A stretch of 5,935 nt of DNA from Wenzhouxiangella sp. (GTDB lineage Bacteria > Pseudomonadota > Gammaproteobacteria > Xanthomonadales > Wenzhouxiangellaceae): the NCBI GenBank assembly GCA_007123575.1, contig SKKV01000110.1, positions 1 to 5,935 on the forward strand, given 5' to 3'. Position 1 is the stretch's first letter; every line of letters begins with the position of its first letter. Both the position numbers and the translations under genes were made by a program. A model generated the notes under the pieces. That model was not told the DNA's origin, did not search any database, and saw only the letters and a program-made list of their open reading frames with translations. Shown here piece after piece: positions 5,795 to 5,935 of this stretch.

Positions 5795-5935
5795 TTAGCT
5801 CATAAACCGAACAATCATGAGCACGGCGACGAAATATACCCCGATCGCGACGACACCAGAAACGATGCAGTAGATGACCTTTTGGCTTTGCGGCAGCTGG
5901 CTTTGCAAGATGCGTTGATTCGCAACCACAGCGCA
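5795..5935 (-). CDS. C-terminal end of an unrecognised protein with a terminal transmembrane helix
   Basis: On the minus strand the frame entering at 5935 runs for 46 codons to a TAA at 5797-5795. The visible peptide starts with a polar stretch (ANQRILQSQLPQSQK), followed by a hydrophobic segment of about 23 residues (IYCIVSGVVAIGVYFVAVLM and on) and a short end, RFMS. This is what a membrane-spanning C-terminus looks like, with Lys and Arg flanking the helix. The start and most of the gene lie beyond the window, so the family cannot be named. Its stop lies nine bases from that of the DUF3592 gene, so the two genes converge. A coding call from 46 codons is moderate, but the clean polar-then-helix pattern supports it over the plus-strand alternatives. 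Confidence 0.6.
   Translation of the reverse strand, partial: CAVVANQRILQSQLPQSQKVIYCIVSGVVAIGVYFVAVLMIVRFMS

Noticed and set aside
5818..5874. Short plus-strand ATG frame after the DUF3592 gene
   Set aside because: It has only 18 codons before TAG, no ribosome binding site, and it overlaps the minus-strand frame encoding a plausible membrane helix.

Overview
The window is GC-rich, with GC-biased third codon positions and long antisense shadow frames. It reads as ordinary, gene-dense chromosome of a Gram-negative bacterium. The best lineage clue is the last nine residues of the central protein, DEIFRDRFQ. They resemble the 'IFxDGFE' endings I recall from many exported proteins of the Xanthomonadales/Lysobacterales (for example Wenzhouxiangella, Dokdonella and Lysobacter relatives). 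The assignment is from memory and is tentative.

Layout: (1) 2-817 (+) is the 3' part of a gene whose frame is open to the window edge. It encodes a largely helical protein with a tryptophan-rich C-terminus that I do not recognise. (2) 818-934 is a 117-base gap with a possible weak terminator and a small hairpin upstream of the next gene. (3) 935-5044 (+) encodes a 1369-residue exported modular protein: signal peptide, about a dozen delta-60-type repeats, a divergent cysteine-containing middle, three DUF11-like immunoglobulin-type modules, one choice-of-anchor D (ASPM-SPD2-Hydin-like) domain and the short C-terminal motif. (4) 5090-5785 (+), 45 bases downstream, encodes a DUF3592-type two-helix membrane protein whose soluble tail looks like a second copy of its periplasmic domain. 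(5) 5795-5935 (-) is the C-terminal end of a convergent gene ending in a transmembrane helix.

The three fully or mostly visible genes do not form a recognisable pathway. The second and third could be co-transcribed, as the gap is short and I see no terminator in it, but nothing in their sequences ties their functions. An 8-bp hairpin with a GTAA tetraloop lies over the stop codon of the DUF3592 gene, between the convergent genes. I found no RNA genes, insertion sequences, CRISPR arrays or attachment sites. The points most worth following up are the C-terminal motif as a candidate sorting signal, the internal duplication in the DUF3592 protein, and the domain architecture of the large exported protein.
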